Shown here: one piece after another, positions 21,470 to 33,866 of the stretch
How the letters are laid out: every line of letters starts with the position of its first letter
How positions within the stretch are numbered: the stretch's first letter is position 1
NCBI GenBank assembly: GCA_011109175.1
Contig: RDEW01000040.1
Coordinates: 248,001 to 312,000 of the forward strand
Source: Dicyema japonicum
Taxonomy: Eukaryota; Dicyemida; Rhombozoa; Dicyemidae
Direction: 5' to 3'
Length of the DNA stretch: 64,000 bases
The notes under the pieces: generated by a model
What the model saw: only the letters and a program-made list of their open reading frames with translations
Told to the model about the DNA's origin: nothing
Database searches by the model: none
Made by a program: the position numbers and the translations under genes

Positions 21470-24190
21470 AACCGACTCTATTATGAAGTACTCAGACATC
21501 CTGGTTGTACGGATTTCAATCACGTCAACTACAAAATCGCCAATATACTGTATCTACACGATGAATCAGGATCTATGCGTTTGAGTCACATAGGCCCTGG
21601 TACCTTCCGTCTTGAATTCTAACAAGAGGTCTGATAAGACGGTCTTTATGGAGGTCGTGGACAATGCTTGTCCCTTTGGATCGAACAACTACAGATTCAG
21701 AGAAATATCCTCGAGGTCATCAGAAATTGTAATGAAGAGCTTACCCTTTGGGTGGAGGACAGCGACCTCCTGGACTACATCCAAGAGATGGCCTTATTCA
21801 CTACGAAGGTCTCTCGAATGTTCAGAAGAGGACAGACGTTGCCAATGGGCAAGGCGTCAATCGGACACAAAGCGAGGGCCACATCGCTAATCCGCTGCGG
21901 CTTTTCATTGGAAAAAACATGGTCACTTGCGAATGGATGAGAAGAGGTCCGTTGATTTGTTATAACTGTCAACAAATCGGACACTTTACATACCAATGCA
22001 AGGAAAAAGAATTGTTTCTACTGTTCCTGGGGACACGACATATCCGAATGCAAGATGGATCCTGGATCGAAAAAAAACTGTGTCAACTGCGGGTCTTCTA
22101 AACACGGGCCAGATATGGAGGATTCCCCGTGATAATAGAAGTTAGACAAATACTTGATACTCGCAAACAATAAAACGAAATAAAGACAGACGAGAGACCA
22201 AAGTTGAATGCAACACGGAATCACCGCTGAAAAAACAGGGTCTTAGAGTCAAAGAAACCGGCTGAGAAAAGTAGAAGAATAGGCCCCGCAATAATAATAA
22301 ATCGGTTTGACTATAACATGCCTGAAAAGATCTCAAAGAATTAGAAAATACAATTTCAAGATTAAAGGAACTCAGTAAAATCCTTGAAGTTGATTTAAAG
22401 AAGATGGTGGACTTGGAAATGAGAGTCAAGACCTAAAAAATTGAGGAGAGGTCTGAAGATAGTGTAGGTGAATGCCTGATCTTACAACACTACTTATGAC
22501 AACCACCGAGATTGACGTCCGGTGGTCAACGAGACCAAAATAAAAAAGACCAATATTACTACAATGGAGGGATACCACTTGGTAGAGATACCATAGGAGG
22601 ACGGAGCCACGGCCGGCACGGGAACCTCTTTCTTCTACCGTGATGACATACAAGTACGGATTCGTGTCCATTGAAATCTCGTCTCGGCCATGGGTGCGAA
22701 TTTGTTTCCATTGAAATACGTTGCTGCAGATCGTGGATAAATATCGGGGGCCTGTATTCGAAGGATATAAGAAGCTGTTCTCCATAGATTAACGAATTCT
22801 TTGAAAGAAATGCAATGTTTATACTGGGGGTGACTTAAATACTAAGAATATGAGTTACGGATGCTACAAAACTAATGGTGACGACGACGGCTGAAAATCT
22901 TGAATGAGAAAGCTGGCCTTGAGGTCAGATGAGCCAAACCATTTCTATCACCATGGTTGAGATATGCTTTGCGTGTTCCTTGTATCACCGCAACTGTATA
23001 CCTATGTAAAGGGACCAAGAACTATGTGGGATATCGGTAGTGAACATATACCACAAGAACTAGTCTTGTGCTAGATGTCATCGAAGATATCTTTATAAAA
23101 GATGATATATCACATGTCGACTAGGAGAACTATCTGGATTATCTTACAGGGAACCTTCAAAGATGGAGGAAGGAACTCATGTCAACAAATGAAATTGAAA
23201 ATATGAACCGGGATCTTAAAAACCTCATAGACATACGATTATGTTTTAAGAAGGCATTCTCCAATGGAAACGGTAAGAAGAGAATTGACATTTTGCCTAT
23301 AACCTTGCAACTGATCAAAGAAAGAAATCGGTTGAGAACGAAGTTAAGACGATGTGTTGCTCGGATAGACCACGTGGTGTTCACAGAACGACTCAGATTA
23401 ACCCAATATAATGGAAGAACTCTACAGTCATAATGATTCTCAAACCAGTAAAGTCGGGGAGGGAACCTCTCAAACTATAGGCCGATCAGCCTTATATGCT
23501 TGTTATCTAAAAGTATTGAGCGAATTATCTTCAAGAGAGTGTGTCGGCAAATAGAAGAGAGCGGTTTCCTCCTCACAGAACAATGGGGCTTCATACCAGG
23601 AAAATCTTGATTTCTCAAGTGCGCATCGGAGGACACGTATCCAAAAATATTTCAATAACGAGAGGCGTTCCGCAGGGGTCTGTCCTAAGCCCATTACTAT
23701 TTAACATATTCATGTCCGACTTCCCAATCCCATCGGATCCGAATTCAAAATTACTAATATATGCAAATGATATCCTGATAACATACATATCTGGCAAGTC
23801 AACCTAATCGGAGAGGAGGCTCAAGAAATTTATTAATCAGGTCCAAGACTGGTGTGACCGGAAAGAAATGAAGCTCTAGACGGAAAAGTAGCAATCCTTA
23901 AGAATCAGCCGTATCAGAATTCACCACAGAAAGCCTTACGCGCTTGGAATACCAAGAGTACGTTTGCTCCGCTACCTGGGTGTTACGATTGATCATGAAG
24001 ACTCATTTCTCGAGTATGTTAAACTGATTACCAAAAAAACCGCACAGACACTCCCCTGTACGCGTAAACTAATCGTCAGCATTGAGACGTTCGGAAATTG
24101 AAGAGATGGGGGACGAGAGAAGTATCCAGGCCGTAAAGGCGGAATATAATAAAAACCTCTAGCTAACTCCTGAGTCAGTTTCTAGTTAAG
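21470..24190 (+). mobile_element. Family C non-LTR retrotransposon, degenerate copy 1
   Basis: Parallel to the better copy at 58.9-62.4 kb. In order: a gag-like region ending in a zinc knuckle CYNCQQIGHFTYQC (21960); an endonuclease remnant containing WDIGSEHIPQE (23030); RWRKELMSTNEIENMNRDL (23170); RT blocks NRLRTKLRRCVARIDHV, GVPQGSVLSPLLFNIFMSDF and LIYANDILI (the catalytic box is ANDI rather than xDDI); and a 3' end with CTAACTCCTGAGTCAG (24160). Numerous frameshifts. Inactive. Confidence 0.75.
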
Positions 24191-24299
24191 TCGTTGCTGT
24201 AATTAATATTAACTTTTTATTTTTATAAACCACATATTAACAATACACTTGATATATATATTTTTTTAACAAGAGAATTTATTTTTAAAATTATAAATA

Positions 24300-24810
24300 A
24301 TTAGGACGACAGAATGGCGAAGGCGTTACCTCTGATAATCGCCATTTCGAACCTCTGTCTCAACCAGAGCCTCTCCCGTGACTCACACCTTTTTGATTTT
24401 TATTATCTTTATTATTAAAGCACCTTCACGAAAAACCACAATGTTTATAGCCCCGCACTACTTGCGAATACAAGACTATCTGTGAGGACAAAAGGAGTAA
24501 CTTCCCGCCGTTTAAAAACAACGATTGGGACACCCCAGGGTGATTCCCTCTCCCCTTTACTATTCACCATATACCTTGAATCCGCGGACGACCTAGATCA
24601 ACACTTCCGACTGCTTTAAACAAACATCTAAATCGTGTGAGAAAAAATCTAAAGACGGGGGACGACCTGTACGAATTGATATCACTAGCATTCGACAGAG
24701 GAAAATGGAAAAGATTAACTATAAATATTGTTTCTATGAGTGTTGCACATGCGGAGCTATAAACACTATGGATTTCGTAAAAGTGCTTTAATAATAATAA
24801 TAATAAAGAT
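24300..24810. repeat. Family B RT fragment flanked by an inverted ~45-bp motif
   Basis: A plus-strand RT fragment reads GTPQGDSLSPLLFTIYLESA (24510-24575), like the family B element at 42.6-44.2 kb. It is flanked by the same terminal motif in opposite orientations: reverse at 24417-24462 and forward at 24748-24795 (GGAGCTATAAACACTATGG ... AAAGTGCTTTAATAATAA). A third copy of the motif is at 41243-41290. The TAA-rich end suggests the motif is a LINE 3' terminus. Confidence 0.5.
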
Positions 24811-24856
24811 ACTAAAAAAATTATTAATTTAATTTAAATAAAACACGTTTAGTTAT

Positions 24857-26500
24857 ATGCATTACTTAACTGAGGTTGGATCAACGGATAACAAAATGTA
24901 ATCCAAGTATATTTACTTAGTCCATGCTATAACTGTGGAGATTTGATAGTCAGAAACCAGCAAAGTATCTGTGTAACTTGCCTTCGTTCAACAGTCGATT
25001 TAAAGACTGGAATTAACCGCCAGTACGATCTCCACATGTGTGGTCACTGCGAACGGTAAGGAAAAATGATAATTTCAGATTCTGCGTGCCACCAGGAAAA
25101 TATGTCCAAGCCTCACTAGAATCGGCTGAACTCCTCCGTATCTGCCTATCAAAAATTGGCCAGTTTAAATCCTCAAGGCTAGTTGATGCCAGTTTCATTT
25201 GGACCGAGCCTCATTCTAAGCGAGTGAAGGTCAGATTGGTGGTGGAAAAGGAAGTTGTCAAATATCTAAATTTTTGTAGATAAGCGGAGTGTTTCTGCAG
25301 CAGACATTCTCCGTGGATTTCGTTATCTGCAGTCGAATGTGTGGGGACTGTCATAAGGTGGAGGCTGACAATTTCTGGTCTGCTGTCGTGCAAGTGAGAC
25401 AGAGAAGTTCTTGCAGAAAAGCGTTGCTCCATTTAGAACAGGGGATCATAAAATACAACCTCCGTGTGATTGGGATTCGCAAACACCGAGGTAAATACAT
25501 TATAATATCTCAGATGGCTTTGATTTATACAATTCCAACAGGAATGACTCCGAAAAGCTTGCCAGCTTCGTTTCATCCTTCCTCCCTCCAAAGTCTCGCA
25601 TTCCAAGCAGTTGAAATCCCAAGATGTTCAGAACAGCAGAGCCTTTTTCCACTTCACCACGTTGATAGAGATTGTTCCCATTAACAAACACTCACTTTTG
25701 TGTCTCCCCTCTTCGTTGGGTATTCCAGCACGGTTTTGCCTATGTATGTCAGTTTCACGGGCAATTCGCATTGTGGACCCAACTGAATGTCAGACATATG
25801 TGATTAATTCTACTGAGTACTGGCGGTACCCGTTTCATCCTCTGTTAAATCCTGATGCCCTTCAGATATACCATGTGGTCGATATCTCGTTTGATGACCC
25901 CTCTTATTCGCGATCTAACGGACTCGCACATTGTTGGGTTCTCCCAGAAGGTTCGACTGATTACGAAAACGGACAGGTTTATGCCAAGACTCATCTCGGG
26001 AACATTCTCAAGCCGGGGGATATGGTTTTGGGGTTATTTTAGTTCTTTATTTTAGGTATAATCTGGCTAACTGTAATGTGAATAATCCTGAGTTTGAGGC
26101 TCTCCAGAACTCGAGATACAAGGAAACAATCCCCACCGTGGTTGAATTTTTGTTCTCAACAGATTTTGGTGAAGAAATTTTATAGGAAGTTCAGGAAGCA
26201 GAGAAAGAGGAATTGGAAGCTGAGAAGACTGGCTGATGAGACGGAGGTGCTTGAGGAGGAGTCTCAGCAATCAGTCGAGCAGACCGAGAATCGGTTATTT
26301 CGCTTCTATATTTTTAGTGATTATGACAACTTTTTGGATGATTTGGAGGAAGATCCTTTGTTGAGGATCGATGTTAATATTTATAAGGGTTTTTTGGGTT
26401 TTTATGTGTAGATCTAGAAAATTTACATATATGTGAAACTGAGGATGATGATTCACCGGTTATCCAGTTAAGTGAGATGTTCTCACATATGGATATATAA
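24857..26500 (+). CDS. NMD3: 60S ribosomal export protein NMD3
   Basis: Nuclear-export adaptor for the large ribosomal subunit. Start MHYLTEVGSTDNKIPCYNCG matches the family N-terminus. Zinc cysteines CYNC/CVTC and CGHC are present, then RFCVPPGKYVQASLES, FIWTEPHSKRVKV, FLQQTFSVDFVICSRMCGDC, KSQDVQNSRAFFHF, EIVPINKHSL, THLGNILKPGDMVLGYNL, KQRKRNWKLRRLA and DNFLDDLEEDPLLR. Introns: 24898-24920, 25056-25078, 25254-25279, 25491-25513, 26033-26055, 26141-26162, 26294-26317 and 26389-26411 (22-26 nt). The spliced length is 1457 nt, one short of a multiple of three, because of a one-base deletion near 25590-25610. That is either an assembly/sequence error or a lesion. Its 3' half lies in a tandem duplication. 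Confidence 0.93.
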
Positions 26501-26510
26501 CTTTTTTATT

Positions 26511-26610
26511 ATTAATTTTTGTTTTAAAATTGATTATTTTAATTATTTTATTGGTTAATTATTAATTTTTGTTTTAAAATTGATTATTTTAATTATTTTA
26601 TTGGTTAATT
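26511..26610. repeat. Perfect 50-bp tandem duplication
   Basis: The unit beginning ATTAATTTTTGTTTTAAAAT at 26511 is repeated exactly at 26561. The corresponding place in the second large duplicate (29053) has a single, shortened unit, so the 50-bp duplication arose in, or is specific to, one copy. Confidence 0.9.
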
Positions 26611-26802
26611 TTCTGGAAAACTTCTCATTGAGCACATTTCTTTGCAAATCGTCAGGGGAAATTCTTTTTCAATTTTGATAGCAGCCAGTGTTGTTAGGTT
26701 TATTAGACCAGAAAAACCACCTCCATACTCAGAATGAAAAAATTCAGGTGATCCCTCCTCCTCCAGTAGTCTTCGCATACTCAGACTTGAAGGAAATGCC
26801 AT
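26605..26802 (-). CDS. Hypothetical short ORF downstream of NMD3
   Basis: 65 codons beginning MAFPSSLSMRRLLEEEGSP on the minus strand, convergent with NMD3. In the second duplicate (29090-29280) the same frame is disrupted by a base deletion, which argues against function there. No family recognised. Confidence 0.2.
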   Translation of the reverse strand: MAFPSSLSMRRLLEEEGSPEFFHSEYGGGFSGLINLTTLAAIKIEKEFPLTICKEMCSMRSFPEN

Positions 26803-27339
26803 CAGGAGGAACTCCTCTGTATGTTTGTTAACTGATTGTATTTGTTAATAATTTTTTTGAATATTAAGCTTATTCAGATATTAATGCTCATATCTTCAAG
26901 AAAGATATTGTCGTGTGGTCCCATGTAGATAGATTAGTTGTTAACTCTTAATCGGTCGTGTGGTCTCATGTAGATATTTGATTAAAGATTTCTCTTTTTC
27001 TGGTGACGTAATTAGATCCACTTTACTTAGATGCCATTCAAGGATATATATCTCATGAAAGTTGGTATTTTTAGGACACATATCAATCCTTTGGTGTTAA
27101 AGCTTCCAAGGGACAGTATATAGAATATTAGTGATACTTATAGCTCCGCATCAGTAAGAAATACACTTTTTGTTTAGAGTAGCCAAATAATCGTCTAAAA
27201 AGGCAAACATGTTCTTAACTTGTGAGGGACTCGTCTGTATACAATCCTGTTGCACAGTGAAGTATCACTGATAATCGCGTAAATTGTCAGCCAAGAATCA
27301 TCGCGTAAAACATTAAGGAGGAATGGACAGCAGCGAGAT

Positions 27340-27990
27340 TTTGTCCGGTACTTATGATACTGTATCGTTCTGACTGAAGGAGCCACTCATGTACGATGAC
27401 AGATATTTATGTTTATCCCTGGTCACTTTGAATGAAGGTAACCAGTGGCTAACAAAAAGTCACAACCAAAAGTGGACGATCCAAGAAATCCGTTAGGTGT
27501 ATCTGATGCTGTAAAGATCTCAGAGGTGGACCCGGAAAAGAGAAGTACTCTGGTAAAGTGAAGAGGAGGAAGGCAGGCTAAGTAAAGTGGAGAGGACGAT
27601 TGTCCTATTCTGTTCTGGTGACCAGAACGGAGGCACACAAAGTGGACACAAACTTCCTGCAGTAGGAAATCTTTGCTTCCGTCATATTCAGTAAAGACGT
27701 TTCAGAAGCTTGTTGGTACCAAGGTTTCTGATGGCATTTTTGGAAACCCAGTCGTGGGTCGTTTTTTAGGTGTGAATAAAGGATTCAGAATCCGAAATTT
27801 GTCACCGAAGGTAAGTATGATTCTACTTTTGTTTGTGAAAACCCAAACCCAGTTAGCTGATGACCGTCGTTTTACACTAGTCAAGAAATTGTAGACTGAG
27901 GATCGTGAAATAATCCTAGGGTCCGATCTCAGGGAACGTACGATGTTGCGTTAGACAAGTGATAATTATTCTTAGAGCAGATTTTTGAGT
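27340..27990 (+). repeat. Dispersed repeat R inside duplication unit 1
   Basis: Blocks AACCAGTGGCTAACAAAAAG (27440), AGTGGACACAAACTTCCTG (27638), ACGTTTCAGAAGC (27700) and GTATGATTCTACTTTTGTT (27813) match the long copy at 10.44-11.11 kb. The duplicate is at ~29.8-30.41 kb. Confidence 0.65.
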
Positions 27991-28456
27991 CATTTGTATT
28001 TTTCGAGGTTTGTTTTGATAAACAGGACCCCAGACAGAAACAGCATAGATCATAGTTATTCTGATATAGATAATCGACAAGCTATGGTCTGGACTAAATT
28101 GACTTCTGAGAATTTTCGTATTCACACGAGTCGTGCTTTGAAAATGTTAATGAAGTATCAAACATCACATAAAGTATTTTAGGATTTTTTTATCATAGTA
28201 AGAAGAGAGTTTGTTAGGAACAAAGTTGGTTCCAGGTTGAACTGACGAATCAGCAATAAAAGGCGATGACTTTTCCGTAAAGGGTTGAGGAGATCTTGGT
28301 CCAAACATGAGGAAATTTGACAATATGTTCTTACAGTAGTTTGAAATCTGGGAGCGGTAGCTTGACGCTCGTAACCACCACTAATAAACTATTTGGGAGT
28401 TATTTGATGAGGAAAATAAGGTGGCAATGTTCATTACAAATTTAGGCAGTTTTCTN

Positions 28457-30878
28457 CGATCTAACGGACTCGCACATTGTTGGGTTCTCCAGAAGGTTCG
28501 ACTGATTACGAAAACGGACAGGTTTATGCCAAGACTCATCTCGGGAACATTCTCAAGCCGGGGGATATGGTTTTGGGGTTATTTTAGTTCTTTATTTTAG
28601 GTATAATCTGGCTAACTGTAATGTGAATAATCCTGAGTTTGAGGCTCTCCAGAACTCGAGATACAAGGAAACAATCCCACCGTGGTGAATTTTTTGTTCT
28701 CAACAGATTTTGGTGAAGAAGTTTTATAGGAAGTTCAGGAAGCAGAGAAAGAGGAATTGGAAGCTGAGAAGACTGGCTGATGAGACGGAGGTGCTTGAGG
28801 AGGAGTCTCAGCAATCAGTCGAGCAGACCGAGAATCGGTTATTTCGCTTCTATATTTTTAGTGATTATGACAACTTTTTTGGATGATTTGGAGGAAGATC
28901 CTTTGTTGAGGATCGATGTTAATATTTATAAGGGTTTTTGGGTTTTTATGTGTAGATCTAGAAAATTTACATATATGTGAAACTGAGGATGATGATTCAC
29001 CGGTTATCCAGTTAAGTGAGATGTTCTCACATATGGATATATAAACTTTTTTATTATTAATTTTTGTTTTAAAATTGATTATTTTATTTGTTAATTTTCT
29101 GGAAAATTTCTCATTGAGCACATTTCCTTGCAAATCGTCAGGGGAAATTCTTTTCAATTTTGAGAGCAGCCAATGTTGTTAGGTTTATTAGACCAGAAAA
29201 ACCACCTCCATACTCAGAATGAAAAAATTCAGGCGATCCCACCTTTTCCAGTAGTCTTCGCATACTCAGACTTGAAGGAAATGCCATCAGGGGGAACTTC
29301 TTCTGTATGTTTGTTAACTGATTGTATTTGTTAATAAATTTTTTTGAATATTAAGCTTATTCAGATATTAATACTCATATCTTCAAGAAAGATATTGTCC
29401 GTGTGGCCCATGTAGATATTTGATTAAAGATTTCTCTTTTTCTTTGGTGACGTAATTAGATCCACCTTACTTAGATGCCATTCAAAAAAATATATATCTC
29501 ATGAAAGTTGGTATTTTTAAGGTTACATATCAATCCTCTGTTGTTAAAGCTTCCAAGGGACAGTATATATAATATTAGTGATACTTTATAACTCCGCATC
29601 AGTAAGAAATACACTTTTTGTTTAGAATAGCCAAATAATCGTTTAAAAAGGTAAATACATGTTCTTAACTTGTAAGGGACTCGCCTGTAGACAATCCTGT
29701 TGCACAGTGAAGTATCACTGATAATCGCGTAAATTGTCAGCCAAGAATCATCGCGTAAATCATTAAGCAGGATGGACAGCAGCGAGATTTTGTCCGGCAC
29801 TTATGATACTGTATCGTTCTGACTGAAGGAGCCACTCATGTACGATGACAGATATTATTTATGTTTATCCCCGGTCACTTTGAATGAAGGTAACCAGTGG
29901 CTAACAAAAAAGTCACAACCAAAAGTGGACGATCCAAGCAATCCGTTAGGTGTATTTTGATGCTGCACAGATCTCAGAGGTGGACCCGAAAAGAGAAGTA
30001 CTCTGGTAAAGTGGAGAGGACGATTGTCCTATTCTGTTCTGGTGACCAGAACGGAGGCACACAAAGTGGACACAAACTTCCTGCAGTAGGAAATCTTGCT
30101 TCCGTCATATTCAGTAAAGACGTTTCAAAGCTTTGTTGGTACCAAGGTTTCTGATGGCATTTTTGGAAACCCAGTCGTGGGTCGTTTTTTAGGTGTGAAT
30201 AAAGGATTCAGAATCCGAAATTTGTCACCGAAGGTAAGTATGATTCTACTTTTGTTTGTGAAAACCCAAACCCAGTTAGCTGATGACCGTCGTTTTACAC
30301 TAGTCAAGAAATTGTAGACTGAGGATCGTGAAATAATCCTAGGGTCCGATCTCAGGGAACGTACGATGTGGCGTTAGACAAGTGATAATTATTCTTAGAG
30401 CAGATTTTTGAGTCATTTGTATTTTTCGAGGTTTGTTTTGATAAACAGGACCCCAGACAGGAACAGCATAGATCATAGTTATTCTGATATAGATAATCGA
30501 CAAGCTATGGTCTGGACTAAATTGACTTCTAAGAATTTTCGCATTCACACGAGTCGTGTTTTGAAAATGTTAATGAAGTATCAAACATCACACAAAGTAT
30601 TTTAGGATTTTTTTATCATAGTAAGAAGAGAGTTTGTTAGGAACAAAGTTGGTTCCAGGTTGAACTGACGAAGCAGTAATAAAAGGCGATGACTTTTCCG
30701 TAAAGGGTTGAGGAGATCTTGGTCCAAACATGAGGAAATTTGACAATATGTTATTACAGTAGTTTGAAATCTGGGAGCGGTAGCTTGACGCTCGTAACCA
30801 CCACTAATAAACTATTTGGGAGTTGTTTGGTGAGGAAAATAAGGTGGCAATGTTCATTACAAATTTAGGCAGTTTTCT
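28457..30878 (+). repeat. Large tandem duplication, unit 2 with partial NMD3 pseudogene
   Basis: Repeats unit 1 starting directly after the N at 28456. It contains only the 3' exons of NMD3 (28457-29043), without promoter or 5' exons, and with small frame-altering indels (for example one C missing near 28488). It cannot encode NMD3. It ends where unit 1 ends, then unique sequence leads to POLR3C. Confidence 0.93.
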
Positions 30879-31118
30879 CCACAAGGTCTCTCAGGTGCTC
30901 AAGATCATCTGCCGACGTCGAACCCTTTCCCAATCGAAGTTAGGTCTTGATGTAGAGGGTTGGTAGAGTAATTCGTGGTCTTCCCCGGAAAGTCGATCCC
31001 GGGTAAAAAGCATGATTATAAAATTTTAAATGTTACAAAAATTAAATTATTAATGATAAAAAAACTTTAAATTTAAAAATAACATAAAATTACTTTTAAC
31101 TTCAATCACAAATTTGTT
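30879..31118. promoter_or_regulatory. Upstream region of POLR3C
   Basis: 240 bp of unique, increasingly AT-rich sequence before the ATG. The promoter presumably lies here; no specific element recognised. Confidence 0.3.
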
Positions 31119-32736
31119 ATGCTTCTTGTGGAGGAGTTGATTTGCCAATTCACTCAAAGATATTATGGAAATGATGCAAGAAGTGTGTTAGAAACTATTC
31201 TGACCAGGCAGAACATACGTAAAGCAGAATTAATTCGAAAATTAAAGAAGTTTTCACAGGATCATATAAATTTGATCATTTGTATTCTCTTACAATACAA
31301 GCTGGTTTACATTTCGGAAGATGAGACATTCTTCGTCCCTCTGACTTCCTTATTATTCCGGGATTTGTCTCAAAGGGCATGGACTCAGATGATTCTGATA
31401 GATTCCAGTTTCACCAAGCTAGAAATACGGACTTCTATGGCATCCGTTTTACTTGCTAATGGACCGATGAGTCCCGTCGAGATTTTGGAGAAAACCTTTA
31501 AATTTGTTAAGGACCAAGCAAAGAAGTCTTTTATTTGCGACCAGCTTACATATCTTGCTAAAACTGGACTCGTTGGATGTCAAGGAAAGTCAGATTTCGA
31601 CCAATTTCAGCTGCGAGCTGCATTTTTCAACAAAAGACAGAAAAATCCTTCATTTTTTGGATCCTTGTATGAAAGCAATCTAAGGGAACTGCAGTGTGCA
31701 ATCAACCTGTTCATGCGTGACTCCCACGGAGAATTGAAACCCGACATAGACCACTCCGACGTTGAAAAGGTCTCTATTGTTTGCTTATATTAGAAATCAC
31801 TCGACTCGCTATGGACTGTCAACTCCCAGTTTGTAAACACGTTGGTCTGTCTCGATTCTATCCACAAATATATCTCTTACGAAATCTCTTCGGTATTAGT
31901 ACGATTAAGTCTAGACTTCCGCTGACGCTATGAAGTGCCTGATCTTGGCTTCTTTATGCCAGTCGAATGACTCCTTGTTTGACTACAAAATGAAAAAAGT
32001 GGGGATGACTCAGATCCTGAGGATTTCGAACGATATTTACGGTCTCAACTATTTTCCCAATAAGAACGCCTTGCAGAGAGCCTTTGACGGACTCACTCAG
32101 ATACCCGTATTATGTTGTTTTATATTAAAGTACAAATATGTTGTGGCTGACTATGTGAATGATGTTTACATTCCTGGTTTGTTGTTGGCTGTATTTGTAG
32201 AGATTGAGAGACTGCTGACAGATATGACCCAAAATATTTGTTCGAGTCTAGTGGGGATGAGAATCTCTAGGCAAGCAAAGGATTTCTTTGATGCTCTAAG
32301 TCGATGCCCATGTAAGCTCTATTCTCAGCAGTTGTTGGAGGAAATACTAAATCTTGATGATAATAAAATTACTAGAGAACTGATGTTCTTGTTCAGAGAA
32401 GGACTCATCACCCTCAGAGTTAGGATTTTGTAACATTTGCAGAAAGACCCTTCAGAATCCCCATTGGATGCTGGGAATTGTCTTTTTATGGTGAATTTAG
32501 AGTGTAGCACACGTGGCTGTATTCAGATATTGCTGGATTATCTAAAATTCCTTCTAAGCGAGAGAAAACGATTTATTGATAGCGTCAAGATTTCGAAGGA
32601 TAAATATGATCTTGTTGTATCTCTGCAAACTCAGATGATCGTGGAAAACCCCTCTGAGGATCAATTTTTGGACTACATGCCTCCAGAGGACATGGACAGA
32701 CTGGAAAGGGGGAGAGAAATACTAAACAAGTTCTGA
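31119..32736 (+). CDS. POLR3C: DNA-directed RNA polymerase III subunit RPC3
   Basis: Winged-helix subunit of the Pol III initiation subcomplex. Six exons are joined by introns of 24, 22, 24, 24 and 24 nt (31770-31793, 31893-31914, 32107-32130, 32177-32200, 32419-32442), giving 1500 nt (499 aa; human ~530). Visible blocks: VEELICQFTQRYYGNDARSV, INLIICILLQYKLVYIS, FGSLYESNLRELQCAINLF, VGMRISRQAKDFFDAL, ELMFLFREGLITLRKDP and a C-terminal helix of EDMDRLERGREILNKF. Two of the 24-nt introns contain no stop and keep the frame. They are called introns because removing them restores the family spacing (LTQIP-YKYVVADYV, VYIP-EIERLL). Confidence 0.92.
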
Positions 32737-33430
32737 TTTTATGTAGTTCAGAATGACTTGTATGGAATTATCATTGGTCGCCAATTTTGTCGATATTGGG
32801 GGAGTATTTGGAAATGTGTGCTTTGAGGAGGTACTATTCCTGTGATAATGTTGTCGAACAGCTTAATAAGATTACTGTTGATATTTTTTTTATTTTTTGT
32901 TTTTTAGCATTATTTATTCAAAAAACATCAAAGTAGTAATAATGGCAGCCAAGATATTTTAAATGTTACCCTTCGATATCATCCCCCATTCAATCTTAAA
33001 ATTGTGATCAGTTTGTCGATCGCTTAATGCAATCGACCGGATTAATCTAACATCAATAGTAGAGAAGGACTGGTATGGACATAGGGATCACTTAATTAGA
33101 CGATAACTCTTGTCCTCTTTTTCGTGATTCTGGGTTGAATTAAATTAAAATCAATAGTAGTCCCGAAAAACAAGTTAAGAAGGAAATCAAGTCTAAAACT
33201 AATTTTGATGAAACTGTTTGAATAACATTAAGGATTAAATTAGTATATCATTCAATATATCAAGTTTTTGGACACTTCCAACGCAGCAAGACTCAGGAAT
33301 CGAGCCTAAGCAGTACTTCGGTGTAAACAGTTTGTCTACAGAAGCTGGGTAAACAGGAAGATTCTAAAACATTTCAAGAGAGAGTGAACCGAAAACTGAT
33401 GTAAGGGGACGTTCGTGCAGCTGTAAGAGT
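32737..33430. other. AT-rich gene-free interval
   Basis: No exon, RNA gene or clear repeat is visible. Confidence 0.4.
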
Positions 33431-33431
33431 A

Positions 33432-33866
33432 TTGTCTTGTGACAAATCACTTAGTGATGATTGCCGTGAGAAGTCTTGGAGTTTATCATCTTTGGATTCA
33501 CATGTGTCTTTCTTCTTGCTCACGAAATGTATTTCCATGTCGAAAATTATGTACATTTTTAGATGTTCACAATGTTTTGAACACGTGAGAGCACTATTGT
33601 CGGCTGATGGGACTCTGAGACGATCTGCGGAGTCAATACTGAATGTCAAATTCGATGATCTGGGCTGGACAATGTGAAAACTATTTGCGAGAAATGGGGG
33701 CATTGGGTTAAGATTCTTCCTTGAGGCCACCCTGCCTGATTACTTTTTATCCCTTGCGAACTGCAGTCGCTTGGTCCAAGAAAGTCCTACGTAACGCAAC
33801 CGGACATACCTTGGACTCGGAGCTTGATAGAGTTTGCAAGTTATGGGGAGAGTTGGACTTGGAATT
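33432..33866 (+). pseudogene. Family D LINE fragment (post-RT region)
   Basis: Plus frame LDSHVSFFLLTKCIS ... RALLSADGTLRRSAESI ... NVKFDDLGW aligns with the post-RT part of the family D element (LDAHTSLFLMKNALS ... GAIDSLFRSTTERITNVEFDEQGW, 37340-37510). Truncated on both sides. A family C element abuts it on the right at about 33867. Confidence 0.65.

Larger units (their letters stand above)
25911..28455 (+). repeat. Large tandem duplication, unit 1
   Basis: Begins CGATCTAACGGACTCGCAC inside an NMD3 exon and ends ...TTTAGGCAGTTTTCT. It holds the NMD3 3' exons, a spacer and a copy of repeat R. It is nearly identical to 28457-30878, differing by scattered substitutions and small indels. Confidence 0.93.

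Noticed and set aside
24895-24920. ATG at 24896 as NMD3 start
   Set aside because: It is followed at once by TAA. Using ATG 24857 with a 23-nt intron gives the expected N-terminus.
29471-29800. 109-codon minus-strand ORF in duplication unit 2
   Set aside because: The homologous frame in unit 1 (27050-27390) is broken, and the sequence is repeat-like.
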